Assembly (NCBI GenBank): GCA_019677205.1
Contig: JAAMXY010004448.1
Coordinates: 1 to 19,195 of the forward strand
Source of the DNA: Pinguiococcus pyrenoidosus
Lineage: Eukaryota; Sar; Pinguiophyceae; Pinguiochrysidales; Pinguiochrysidaceae
DNA: 19,195 nt
Reading direction: 5' to 3'
The notes below the pieces were generated by a model. That model was not told the origin of the DNA. It saw only the letters and a list, made by a program, of their open reading frames with translations, and searched no databases. The translations under genes and the position numbers were made by a program. Positions 1 through 10,100 of this stretch are shown here, one piece after another; within the stretch, counting starts at the first letter, position 1; every line of letters begins with the position of its first letter.

Positions 1-752
1 TTTGCGCTCGGGGCGACGTTCTTTGGTCTCAAGGGGAGCCTAGGTGAGACGTGGCGCGCCTCGCGGAAAGCTTTGAAACAGACTGCTGACCCGAGCGCTT
101 TCTCCGTCCGACCCCGCAGGCAGCAGCGCAATGTTTCAGAAGCTGAGTCTGTTCTCGGAAGTCGCAGTTGGCATGAGTCTGATCCTGATCGGGGCAATCG
201 GGATCCGGGAGTACCTCGTCGCAAGGAGGGAGCACTTCGAGGCGAAGCAAGCAGAAGAACTCGCGCGAGCAGCCGCAATCGCAGGCGTAGCAGGGGATGC
301 GCAGGTGGCAAATGCAGAAGTGGAGGAGATCTTCCGCCCGCGCAGCCTCTCCAGTGCAGCGACGGAGCCGCCGAAGCCCATGCGATCGCGTGCGGTGCTC
401 GTCAACGGGTTTCTTCATGGCCTGTCGTGGTACGTACGACCGGGAGGAGCTGAGGAGAGGCCATCGGAAGACTGCAGCCTCACGACGTCCGTGCCTTAGG
501 GACGGAACTCCTTCGCTCGCACCGGCGCTGGCGTTCTCGACTTGGGGGTACTGCATCTCTTTTCTGCTCGCGTACTGTGGAGGCACGATCATGGCGATGG
601 CCATCGCCACGGCATCCGTAGGCGAAGCGAGCATGCGCCTCAGCGAGCGCATGAAGGACCCCGAGCTCATCCCGCGGCGCCTGAGTGCGATAGCGTCGTC
701 TTTTGCCATTCTGATCGGTGTCGCCTTCCTTGTCAGAAGTGTCATCTTGTAA
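1..752 (+). CDS. UreH / nickel-transporter-like membrane protein, 3' part
   Basis: Partial at the left edge. Exons are 1-43, 120-429 and 500-752; introns of 76 and 70 nt are GT..AG and keep one frame across phase-1 and phase-2 junctions, giving the last 201 residues. What is seen: a hydrophobic segment around SEVAVGMSLILIGAIGIRE, a charged linker, the family-like HGLSWDGTPSLAPALAF segment rebuilt across the second intron, then two further membrane segments and a short C-terminus. This pattern matches the UreH/high-affinity nickel transport-like family, whose plant members are assigned to plastids. Members are thought to move nickel or cobalt, but substrate and direction are unproven here. The N-terminus with the HxxxxD-type metal motif and any transit peptide lies outside the window. 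The gene converges on the D-lactate dehydrogenase gene. Confidence 0.78.
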
Positions 753-1048
753 CACATCCCTGCCTCGTGCTGCCGTGAACGTGTGAAGCGTGTTGCCTTG
801 CGTCTGCGAGATAGTTCTTCGACCTTATCGGGCCTCATGGCGATGGCGGACGAATTTGCATGCTGTTGTGCGGCAGAGACGCATGTGCTACTGTGTGTTG
901 GTTGATCTGCATGCTGCGCCGCAGACAGCTGGGAAACGGTGATCCGAGACCACAAACCCGATTGAAGCAGTTTAGAGTCTGGAGCTGTGAAGCAGCGGTC
1001 CCACTAATAACAATTCCAATCAAGCAAGCAGCTTCCTGCAAACTTGCG
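753..1048. other. Convergent intergenic gap, probable 3' UTRs
   Basis: This 296-bp gap separates two tail-to-tail genes. I see no protein-like reading frame, RNA gene or repeat. It most likely holds the two 3' untranslated regions and poly(A) sites; no AATAAA was noted on either side. Confidence 0.5.
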
Positions 1049-2949
1049 TCAGAGGCATCCTGACGGCGGCGCTTTGTCCTTCGCGGCAAGCACGGCAGGC
1101 GAGTCTCGCAGAAGCGTCCCTGGATTGAGAATCCCCCGCGGATCGAGGGCGTCCTTGATTGCTCGCATCACGCGAATACCACTTGGCCCCTGTTCCTTTT
1201 CCAAGTATCCTATCTTGCCTGCGCCTATTCCGTGCTCCCCAGTGCACGTGCCGTCCATTTCTTGAGCTTTGCGCACCTGCCAAGAGCAGCAAGGAAAAGC
1301 CCAGAAAAGACAAACGAAAGACGGGATCAAAATCAAAGAGGAAGCTCTGGCACCGCATCCTGGCCCAGTTCTGCAGGGAGAGCGCATCGTACCATGAAGG
1401 CGGATAACCTCTCGGCTTCGTGAAGTTCTTCAGGATTGTCCGGGTCGAGCATGATCAATGAATGGAAGTTGCCGTCTCCCGCATGCGCCACGATCGGAGC
1501 TGGTAAGGGGGAAGCGTCCAGCTCTGCTTTGCAGACGCTGATGAGGTCGGCAAGCCTCGTCACCGGGACGCACACATCCGTGATGAACGCTGTCTTGTCC
1601 GGGTAGGCGGCGAAGCAGTGCCAGAGGGCCTCTTTGCGTTCCCTCCAGATTTGCTCCGATTCCGTGGAATCTGTGGTGAACTTGAGGGACGTTGGCTTGT
1701 GGCTTTCAACGATCTCCGTGATGGTCTGCATGGACGATTCAAGTTCCTCCCGACGCTCGCCCGTGATCTCGAAAAGCATCGTGACGTGGGGCAAGTAGGA
1801 GGTGCCATTTGCATTATTGAGCACGTGGATCATCGTGTCATCCATCAGCTCTGCGCGGCCAATAGCAACCCCCTTTCCCATGATTTCCTGGAGGGCCAGA
1901 GGCGGTGAACGCAGCGAAGACCAAGAGCGGGAGCGTCTACCTCCTCCACGCGGCACGGCCTCAGACGCACCTGCACTGTGGAGCTCGCATCCTCGATGCT
2001 GAGGAACGAGCACCGAAGGGCAGCCTTGAAAGCTGGGATCTTGTAGATCCTCAAGGTGGCTTCGGTGATGACTCCGAGCGTGCCCTCCGAGCCGACCATC
2101 AAGCGCGTCAGATCGTATCCCGCCGCGCTCTTCTTGGACCTTGGGGCGGTCTTCACGATGCTTCCGTCGGCCATCACGACCGTGAGACTAATCACGTTCT
2201 CCCGCATGGTCCCGTAGCGCACCGCGGTGCTGCCGCTGCACCGGCACGCGGCCATTCCCCCGATGGACGCGCCGGGGCCCGGATCGAGCGGGAACCACAG
2301 GCCTTTCGGCTTCAGGATTTCGTTCAGCTCCAGGTAGCCGATGCCGGGCTGCACCGTGACGTCGAAGTCCCCCTCGGAGAGCCTCAGGACCTTCGACATC
2401 CTTCCAAAGTCCAGACTCACGCCACCCCGTGGGGCCAGCAGCTGGCCCTCGATGGAGGTGGCTCCGCCATACGGCGTGACCGCCACCTCGTGATCAGCGC
2501 AGAGTCGCACGATGGCAGAGACCTGCTCCGTAGAGCTCGGACTCACCGTCACGTCGGGTAGACGGTGACAGCGATGGTACGAGTTCGCGGGCTCCCCGCG
2601 GCTGCGGAGCTCTTCTTCTTCCACCGACACATGCTCTTCCCCCACGATGCCGCGGAGCTTGAGCAGAAACGCCTCCGAGAGCCTGCTGGAAGCCTCTTGT
2701 GCCTCTGCTTTTCTTTTCAACGTGGCCTGATGAACTCAGCATAAGACTTGAGCTTTGGGGTCGGGGGGCATTCCAGAGGATTACCGCACTTGAGAAAGAG
2801 CAAGTGGATCCAGTTCCTATTGCAAGGCAAAGCGCTGCCCCAGCCACGAATCCGCTGCTCCTGGCGGCGCTGGCCCTCACCCTCGCGCTGGAGAAGCGTC
2901 GAAGCACCTTCCAGCCCAAGGCCCCTCTGCGGTAGAGGCTCCCCAGCAT
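1049..2949 (-). CDS. LDHD: D-lactate dehydrogenase, mitochondrial, FAD-linked
   Basis: Oxidises D-lactate to pyruvate with FAD and passes electrons to cytochrome c in mitochondria (family knowledge). Exons on the minus strand are 2949-2785, 2726-1971, 1887-1393 and 1276-1049; introns are 58, 83 and 116 nt, all phase 0, giving 547 residues. The first exon encodes an Arg/Ser-rich amphipathic presequence (MLGSLYRRGALGWKVLRRFS) and a membrane segment at about 33-48. The FAD-binding PCMH domain spans about 110-290, with PYGGATSIEG at 140-149, GGMAACRCSG at 211-220 and RYGTM at 225-229. The C-terminal FAD-oxidase domain carries HAGDGNFH (442-449) and GTCTGEHGIG (481-490). The CRCSGSTAVRYGTMREN block is closest to what I know of plant enzymes. 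The frame stays open upstream to 3105, but 2949 is chosen because the presequence starts there. It shares a divergent promoter region with eRF1. Confidence 0.93.
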
Positions 2950-3371
2950 GGCTTCTGTCGCCAAGGGGACAGAGGGGGAGAAGCTTTCAGCGGCGGGACA
3001 GAGCATGGACGGAAACAACGACGCGACACCTCTGCTCTGCTTCGCGACACCGCGTGTCGCGAGTCGCGTGTCGCCGCCCCGCGACCCAGAGAATCGCTCC
3101 GCCATCGGATGATCACAGGAAGAGCGCCCCTTTTATTTTGAAAAATTAGTTTAAAATAATTTTGATTATTTATGACATATTTTTGTAAGTTTCAAAACTA
3201 CAAAATATGTTTTTGGACTTTTCGAATTGGAGGTGGAGGGTCTTTGCCTTGAAAAGAGACTCAGGGCAGGGGAGCTCCGCCGCAAACTTGCGTCTCGTGC
3301 ACTCCACCTTCGTCCTTCCCGTGCCCGAGAGCTCCACTGTGCAAGCTGAGGCTGCCGAGAGGAGCTGAACG
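2950..3371. promoter_or_regulatory. Divergent promoter region, D-LDH / eRF1
   Basis: The 422 bp between two head-to-head start codons must hold both promoters. Positions 3131-3225 are only about one-fifth G+C, in a window that is otherwise GC-rich, with runs of A and T on both strands. This is the kind of nucleosome-depleting tract found in many bidirectional promoters. An ATTGG (inverted CCAAT) lies at 3226-3230, about 145 bp before the eRF1 ATG. A cluster of GCGACAC half-sites lies on the D-LDH side at 3023-3074. Transcription start sites cannot be read from the sequence. Confidence 0.6.
3023..3074. repeat. Four GCGACAC half-sites, two in each orientation
   Basis: GCGACAC occurs at 3023-3029 and 3044-3050, and its complement GTGTCGC at 3054-3060 and 3068-3074. 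The middle two form a palindrome with a 3-bp spacer. The cluster lies 74-125 bp upstream of the chosen D-LDH start. It could be a binding site array in the promoter or a 5' UTR hairpin. Confidence 0.55.
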
Positions 3372-4867
3372 ATGTCGTCAGCTGATGATGAGGAGCAACA
3401 GAAGCAGGTGCGAGCCGATTGACGGACACCTGTGTGGGCGGCATTTGAAGCCCCGTCGGCGGACGTCCTCGTTGAAGTTTTTAGGGAAATTCGCCGCTGC
3501 TCCGCTTCCATGGATTTCGTTGATCCAAAATCTTTGCCGCTCCACCGCCCTCCATGACCTTCCGTCGTCTGATGTCTGCTCTGTCTTGCGCGCAGGTCGA
3601 GCTATGGAAAATGAAGAAGCTCATCAAGAGCCTCACGGCCGCGCGAGGCAACGGAACGAGCATGATCAGCCTGGTGCTGCCGCCGGGGGATCAGATCAGC
3701 CGCGTGGCCAAGATGCTTCAAGAGGAGTACGGCACGGCGTCAAACATCAAGAGTCGCGTCAATCGCCTCTCGGTGCTCGGAGCGATCACGTCCACGCAGC
3801 AGCGGCTCAAGCTGTACAACCGCGTGCCGCCGAACGGCCTGGTGATCTACTGCGGCACGATCATCACGGAGGAGGGCAAGGAGAAGCGCGTGAACATTGA
3901 CTTCGAGCCTTTCAAGCCGATCAACACGTCGCTCTACCTCTGCGACAACAAGTTCCACACCGAGCCTCTGCACGACCTGCTCGCGGACGACGAGCGCTTT
4001 GGGTTCATCGTGATGGACGGTAACGGATGTCTTTATGGCACTCTGCAGGGAAACGTGCGCGACGTCATGCACAAGTTCACGGTCGACCTGCCCAAGAAGC
4101 ACGGCCGTGGTGGTCAGTCCGCGCTGCGTTTCGCACGTCTGCGCCTCGAGAAGCGCCACAACTACGTCCGCAAGTGCGCCGAGCACGCCGTGCAATTCTT
4201 CATCACGGACAACAAGCCCAACGTGCGCGGTCTGGTGCTCGCCGGTTCCGCAGACTTCAAGAACGACCTGTACAACTCCGACCTCTTCGACCAGCGCCTC
4301 GCCCGCGTTGTGATCAAGACGGTCGACGTCAGCTATGGCGGCGAGTCTGGCTTCAATCAGGCCATCGAGCTGGCGGCGGAGACCCTGGGCAACGTCAAGC
4401 TCGTGCAGGAGAAGAAGATCCTGCAGAAGTACTTCGACGAGATCAACCAGGACACCGGCAAGTACTGCTTCATGGTCAACGACACGTTGAATGCTCTGGA
4501 CCTGGGCGCGGTCGAGACGCTCATCGTGTACGAGAACTTGGACTGCGATCGCATCACCGTGCGAAATAGCTCTACGGGGGAGGAGAAGGTGCTTCATCTC
4601 GACGCGAATCAGCAGCAAGATGATAGCCATTTCTTCGACAACGCAACGGGGGTGGAGCTCGAGATCATCGACCGGATGCCGCTGCTCGAGTGGCTGGCCA
4701 ACAATTATCGCAACTTCGGAACGTCGCTCGAGTTTGTGACCGATAGGAGTCAAGAGGGCTCGCAGTTCGTGCAAGGCTTTGGCGGCATCGGTGGCATCCT
4801 GCGCTGGAGCGTCCAGTTCGCAGAGCTCGGCCTTGACGACGATTTTGACGATGACTTCGGATTCTAA
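3372..4867 (+). CDS. ETF1: Eukaryotic translation termination factor 1 (eRF1)
   Basis: Recognises all three stop codons in the ribosomal A site and triggers release of the nascent chain, working with eRF3 in the cytosol. Exon 1 (3372-3407) encodes only 12 residues, [13 protein letters not shown] 188-nt GT..AG intron follows, with a pyrimidine-rich 3' end, and exon 2 (3596-4867) resumes in phase 0 with [13 protein letters not shown]. The product is 435 residues (human 437). Domain 1 has TASNIKS (NIKS at 62-65) and YLCDNKF at 126-132; domain 2 has GGQ at 184-186 in [13 protein letters not shown]; domain 3 runs to an acidic [10 protein letters not shown] tail. The stop-decoding motifs are the standard ones, so nothing here points to reassigned stop codons. 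An ATG at 3554 is in frame but lies inside the intron, so it is not the start. Confidence 0.98.
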
Positions 4868-4973
4868 GTCCGGTGGTGACCACTGTAGGACAACCACCGA
4901 GTGCGTAGATAGGATCCATTCTTGGAGACAGGAGAATCATATGTTGCTCACTTTCGCGCAGCAAGCCCAGCAG

Positions 4974-4997
4974 TCGCGCTCGCGCTCGCGCTCGCGC
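4974..4997 (+). repeat. TCGCGC hexamer repeat, four units
   Basis: Four perfect tandem TCGCGC units lie in the 239-bp gap between the convergent eRF1 and SDHC genes. This is a short simple repeat in probable 3' UTR sequence; no other feature is visible in the gap. Confidence 0.7.
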
Positions 4998-5106
4998 TTG
5001 CTTCTCCAGCCGCTTCTGGCGCGTAGCTTCGGATGCCTTCTCAAAACCTCGGGAACCGACAGCCCCGCCGCAGCGTCTGCTTCCTCAATAGCCTCTTCCT
5101 CCGCTC

Positions 5107-5677
5107 CTACACAAAGGCGAGGCCGCCTGCGAGGACGCCTGCACCAACGAGGATCCCAACGCTCGAGTACTTCACGGGGTTATTCTGGAGCAGTTCCGGA
5201 TTGTTGTCCCAAGCGTAGTGGCGTGCGGCGCCGAACCAGTGATAGATGAGCGTGTACGCGACAGCAAACTTGGCGGCCGGGCCAATCAGCGACATATTGC
5301 CCAGCGTCGTCGCAAGGCTTGCGCAGTCCAGTCCCACCAGCTCGGCAGCACCGACGCCTCCGAGGCCGACCGACAGCGCGACGCCTGTGACTCGCACGGT
5401 AATCGATGAGATCGCCGCCTAGTGGGAGAAAGCTGTCACAGACCTATTGCAGCACGGCCCTTGTCACCATAACGACTCAGCTGTAGCTTACCATGGGGAA
5501 AGAGTAGATCAAGACGTGCGGAGACACGGGCCGTCCAGTCTTCTTCATCTTCGTGGAGTACTTCTCGGAGAGCATCCTGGCCGGCACCTGCACGCACGGA
5601 AGCATCCGGAGCGTCTGGCTCCGTTGCAGGCTGGCCATCGCAGGGCTCAAGCGAAGCATCGAAGTGCGGAGCGCCAT
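5107..5677 (-). CDS. SDHC: Succinate dehydrogenase cytochrome b560 subunit (complex II)
   Basis: Membrane anchor of mitochondrial complex II, binding heme b and helping form the ubiquinone site. Exons are 5677-5492 and 5418-5107, separated by a 73-nt intron with donor GTAAGC and acceptor CACTAG (phase 0), giving 165 residues. The first about 40 residues are Arg/Ser/Met-rich and lack acidic residues until the end, as in a mitochondrial presequence. RPVSPHVLIYSFP (49-61) joins across the intron to AAISSITVRVTG, the signature of this family. Three hydrophobic segments lie at about 67-92, 109-130 and 144-165. YHWFGAARHYAWD holds the expected heme-ligand His (H122). The GTG at 5397 is internal, not a start. 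The gene is divergent from PIG-X and convergent with eRF1. Confidence 0.94.
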
Positions 5678-6238
5678 GTTCTTCTCTTGCTCTTCTGGTC
5701 GCCTAAGCAGTCGAAAGCCGAAAAGCCCATGAGAGGATTAGATCCAGAAAGGCAGAAAGCTTCGCTTCGCTTCGCTCGGAACTGGCCCTCCCGACACAAG
5801 CGGAGCGGCGCGCGCGTCCCACCCAAGTAAGGCAGAGAATCAAACGCTTGATGCAAGAGGCGTACCTTCGGAAAAAGCTGTCGTGAGTCTTAAGGTCTGC
5901 GTTCAAAACGCCCCAACAGGCTCCGCGCGCTGCCGATTTTCACGCGTTATTCGCGCAAACGATGGCCGCGAGAAACCGTTGAGGTATCCACAGATCCTCG
6001 CCGTTCGAGCGCTTCGATTGGCTCACAGCCATGAGGTATCCTGTGATCTTTGCCACCGTATTATCTTATGTTAAAGGAATCACAAGAGAGCGCTCGACAT
6101 CGGCGTCGAAGCGCGCAGCAGGAGACGCTCATGACGCCAAGTGCTGTGTAGTGCTATGTTATAGATACATGAAGGGTCTGGTGGACACGCCACACTTGTT
6201 TGAGTGCTTGTTGTTACGGTGCCGAGCGGGTGCGCAGC
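5678..6238. promoter_or_regulatory. Divergent promoter region, SDHC / PIG-X
   Basis: This 561-bp gap separates two head-to-head genes. I see no credible exon. An ATTGG lies at 6017-6021 and a TATA-like stretch (TATGTTATAGATA) at 6155-6167, about 75 bp before the PIG-X ATG. A GCTTC triplication sits at about 5759-5774 on the SDHC side. An out-of-frame ATG at 6169 would create an upstream ORF overlapping the PIG-X start if transcription begins before it. Confidence 0.45.
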
Positions 6239-7045
6239 ATGGCCCTGGTGCACCTGTCCTTGCTGCGATCCTTGACGTCTTCTTGCCGCCCGGCGTCCAC
6301 GCCAGCGTCTCTACGCGATGTCAGCAGTGCGAGTGGCTTCCATCGGCGGCTGGAAGTGCGCATTGGCCCGCTGAGCTCCGACGAGGATGAGGTCCTCGTA
6401 CTGCAGCGCGTACCGAGAGAGGCGTTCATCGACCTAGACGAAGTGTCTCGCGAGTACTGTGCGGCGCAGAAGAGCTCTGCCGGTTGCATTCTGGAGGGCG
6501 TGGCCAATGGTACGTTTGTGGATGTCGAAGCGCCAGCTGCGCGGGCCCTTGGATCCTTGGTGCTCTTCCGTGTGGCCGCCAGGCAGGCTCTTCAGCGCCG
6601 CAAGCGAGACTTGAGCTACTCTTTCCCGCTGCACCTGCGGTATCCAGCCCCTTTCCAGCCTCTGGAAGGCGGCGAGGAGGACGGATACATGAGAGAGGTG
6701 GAGATACACAGTCCGAGCGTCGTACGCTGCAGCAAGGCGAACCTGGACCTACGAGGCGTCATGGAGCAAGTGGAGTTTAGCGCAAGACTCGTCGATAGCT
6801 TGGAAAGGCGGCCATCCCTGGTGTTCAGGGTTCCTGCGGGACGCACTAGCCACGCCAGCTTTGTCGCCCTGGTGACGCTGGGCTGCCTCGTGGCGGGATG
6901 TCTTTGGATTCTGCACATTCTGGCATCGCTCTCGCCGCGCATGGAGACGCCAGGATCAGGATCACGATCAGGATCAGGATCAGGATCACGATCACGATCA
7001 GGATCAGGATCAGGATCGGAGGCCAACAACGGCAAATCAGAGTAG
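6239..7045 (+). CDS. PIGX: PIG-X-like subunit of GPI mannosyltransferase I
   Basis: PIG-X (yeast Pbn1) is an ER membrane protein that stabilises PIG-M, the enzyme adding the first mannose to the GPI anchor precursor. The 268-residue product is encoded in one exon. After a weakly hydrophobic N-terminus (possible signal peptide) comes a lumenal domain with the family marks: VPREAFIDLDEV at about 58-69, VDVEAPA at about 94-100, FPLHLRYPAPF at 129-139 and VEIHSPSVVRCS at 154-165. A single membrane helix follows at about 207-229. The short cytosolic tail (238-261) is a low-complexity Gly-Ser/Arg-Ser run encoded by a hexamer repeat, which I do not know from other PIG-X proteins. The frame is open to 6200, but only from a TTG, so the ATG at 6239 is used. 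Its partner PIG-M is not in the window. Confidence 0.85.
   Translation: MALVHLSLLRSLTSSCRPASTPASLRDVSSASGFHRRLEVRIGPLSSDEDEVLVLQRVPREAFIDLDEVSREYCAAQKSSAGCILEGVANGTFVDVEAPAARALGSLVLFRVAARQALQRRKRDLSYSFPLHLRYPAPFQPLEGGEEDGYMREVEIHSPSVVRCSKANLDLRGVMEQVEFSARLVDSLERRPSLVFRVPAGRTSHASFVALVTLGCLVAGCLWILHILASLSPRMETPGSGSRSGSGSGSRSRSGSGSGSEANNGKSE
6953..7018 (+). repeat. In-frame GGATCA/CGATCA hexamer minisatellite
   Basis: Eleven hexamer units, eight starting GGATC and three CGATC, all ending in A except the last. They lie in frame at the 3' end of the PIG-X gene and encode alternating Gly-Ser and Arg-Ser dipeptides after the membrane helix. Units are near identical, so slippage is the likely origin and length variation is expected. 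Confidence 0.95.
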
Positions 7046-7127
7046 GCGAGTTGCTTCTCCAACTGAATCCCTGCTGATCAGCGGTCACTACCCCCCGAAT
7101 CACTACGTCAGGCGCACAAGAGTCGCC

Positions 7128-10100
7128 CTATGTCGCTGCTGCGCAAGAGACCTTCTGCCCATTGCAGTGCTCGCATACCGGCCAGCTTCCCACCTCGAAA
7201 ACCCTGCTCTCGTGCAAGAGGGGCCGTGCGCAGCCATGGCACTGGAAGCAGTCAGACGCATGATAGACATGCTCGTGGAGACGCAGAACCTGCCCCCCGA
7301 GGATCGGTTTCTGGCAGGTGGTGCATCTCTCGGCAAACTCCGTCTCGTAGCAATCTTTGCACACAAGATTGTGAGCTGGTCGGTCTTCCCCTAAGTGTGC
7401 CGTCGTCTCTAGGGAAACGCCAGGTGGTCTTCCAGGTTACTAGGCCGGAATAGTCCGTAAGACTCATGATCATTTCGGAAAGTACCTGGGCGGATGTAGG
7501 GCTCGCACGCGAGCATCGAGGCGCCACAGTGGCTGCAGTTGAAGCAGCTCGCGTGCACAACTCTGCCGTCGTGCACGACGGCCTCGTGCGTCCCAATCTC
7601 CTCACCGCAGAAGGCGCACATGCCGTCGAGCGTGACCTTGCCTTTCAGAAGATTGTAGTGGAGCTCGCAGAGCGGCTTGTCTGGTTGATTGTCGAGTGCG
7701 TACACGGGCGCGTTGGCCAACGGGGCGTCGCAGTCCGGATGGGAACACACGAGGCACCTTGCGTGCCATACAGTGTCCAGCATCTCTAGGTGCGTGTGAT
7801 CCAGTATCCGATCCCCGCATCCGTGGCACACGGGACAGGCCTTCTCATAGTCCGCGGCGCAGCAAAGGGACCCGTCTTCCATCTTGTAGAAGTTGTTGAC
7901 CTGCACCACAGGACCTTCAGCTTGGGTTTTGGGGAGATCTTTCAGGGGAGCTCTGACCTCTAAGGGTGTCTCGCACACGCTGCAGGCGAAATGCTCGAGA
8001 TGCCAGCATTCTCCGTCCTGTGTCTCTACGAAGTCGCCGTTGATGTCCTCCCCGCACTTGTTGCACCGCCGAGGGTCTGCCCTCGCCGCGTGTTCAGGGC
8101 AGTACAGGCAATCCTGAAAGACAACGCAGATGAGGGCGGGGGATTCCCTCAGCTGTTCCGCGCGACGTCACCTCGACGAAGCCATAGGCCCCAGGTTTCG
8201 TGCTGAGCTGCCGATCGCACGTTGCGCACGTGAAGCACTCCTTGTGCCAGCTGAGATCAACGATCCGCACTCCTAACGCAACGTGAGGATTTTCGGGGAG
8301 CGTACGAAGATCTGCCGCTTATATGTGCACCTTGCTTGACTGCCAATCCGCATTTGGCGCATTCGTCGAGCGTCAAAGACAAGTAGTGATCTGCGCACAA
8401 GAGATCCTGGGAGAGGTCAAGTAAGGGACTCAGATTCATTCCACATGGTCCAGATCTGCGCTCTCACACCGTGCGTGCAACGTCGAGCTCACCTCTCGCG
8501 CGCCGGGCTTTCGCGCGCCGAAGAAGAACCCGTTCGCCAATGACTCGTGACACTCCCGGCAAGTGAAGTGCTCAGCATGAAAGGCTTTGCCTGACGGACA
8601 GCGATGTCGTCGTCAGCATTCCTTTGCTCTACTGATGGGTCCAAAGCTTCTGCCGAGACCCACCAACAGCGTGAACTCCTTTATCCCCAACTTCAAGGCC
8701 ACATTCCTGGCAAAGGATGTCGGCGTCGACATGGCAGCTTTCGCAGTAGAGCTTGGATCTGCGCAGGCACGATGGTTTTCCAAGCGCTTTAGTGCCGGCG
8801 ACGAGGAAGTCGAAGAGGAAGCCTCGATGCGTTTTCTTGCGTACCCTTCGTGGTAGATGTTGCCAGACAGGCCGAAGCGCTTCCCACAGCAAATACATCC
8901 GAAGCACGACACGTGCCAGTTTCCTCCGTTGTAGCAAATGTATTCTCCGTCATCAATGAGCGAGAAGCATCCAAGGCAAATCGTGACATTGAACTCCTGT
9001 CGAGTGCACAAGATGCGCACGCAGCACGGCATGAGGACTCTGGAGAACGCCTGCTCCCACCCCGCGCCACCCTCCCCTCGGGAGAGCACTCAATCTGCGA
9101 GTACCTTCTTGTAGCAAGCAGCACAGAATCTCTTGCTGCCGAATTGAATAAATCTTCCGTCGCAATCTTTTGCAAGATTCTGAGCCGCACAGAAATCAAG
9201 AATTACGTCAAGGCGACGTTGCGCACCCTTCCCGCTTGGATACCTTTCCGCAGCTCGTGCAGTCGCAGCAGTCCTCGTGGAAGGCCTGGTGGCCGAATGC
9301 TACGATACCCGTGCTCTCTTTCTCAATCATACCCCCGCACTTTTCACAGTCGATTTCCTCGTCGACGTACGCCTCAAGCAGCAGAGACGAGAAGGCTGGC
9401 TGGGGAGCCTTTCCCGAGCGGCGCGTGTCAAGGACGTGACGAAGACCGGACTCTCGTCGCTCATCTTCGACGGGATCGACCGCTGCGTCCGACATGCGCG
9501 GGTCCTCCTTCAGCACCTCACTGTGGCGATTCACATTGACGGCGTTCGTCGGCGAAGTCGACCGTGGCCGCGGCGTCACGACGGCACACTCGGAGTCGCG
9601 AGAGCCGCCTTCTGGAGGCGAGGCCGGCGACGGCGACGACTTCAAGCTGGGACTCGGGCCGAGATTCGGCTTCCCCTCCGCGTTGCTCAGACACCCCTCT
9701 CCGGAGTCGTCGAGATGCGGCGAAATCAGGTCTTCTTCGTGGCCTCTCGAAGCAGCCAAGTCTTTGTCCTCTTTGCTCATGAAGTCTTCGAGGAGGTGGA
9801 CTTTGCCCTCCGCGAGGTCGCGGTCGTCGTCGGACGATGCCTCCTCTGCACCGCTGTCCAGATGGCTTGGGCTGCCGCTGCTCTTGAACTCGGTCAGCAC
9901 CGGTGGCGTCACGGCGCTTTGTCGTATCGGACTTGTGTCGGCCGTCTTGCGCTCTCCTTTGTTGGACGACCGCGACACCGTGAGCTTCAAGCTTGGCGGC
10001 AGAGGCGCCGGATCGCTGCCCTCCGAGGCGGCGTCCGCATTCTCCTTGTCGCCCGCCGTTCGGGTGTGGAGCACCGGCCGCTGGCGCTTGTAGAAAACCT

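Noticed and set aside
29-955. Open frame of 308 codons on the minus strand
   Set aside because: It is antisense to the UreH-like exons and runs across both introns of that gene and into the 3' gap. It is Arg/Ser/Cys-rich with no domain signal.
2950-3105. N-terminal extension of D-LDH by 52 residues
   Set aside because: The frame is open, but it runs through the GCGACAC repeat cluster and has no targeting character. A good mitochondrial presequence starts at the ATG at 2949.
3372-4867. Altered genetic code suggested by possible eRF1 changes
   Set aside because: TASNIKS and YxCxxxF are standard, and the rebuilt genes end in TAA or TGA without in-frame stops, so there is no sign of stop reassignment.
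3740-4897. Open frame of 385 codons on the minus strand
   Set aside because: It is exactly antisense to the eRF1 exon. Its composition (Val/Leu/Glu/His runs) mirrors the codon use of eRF1 and it has no recognisable domain.
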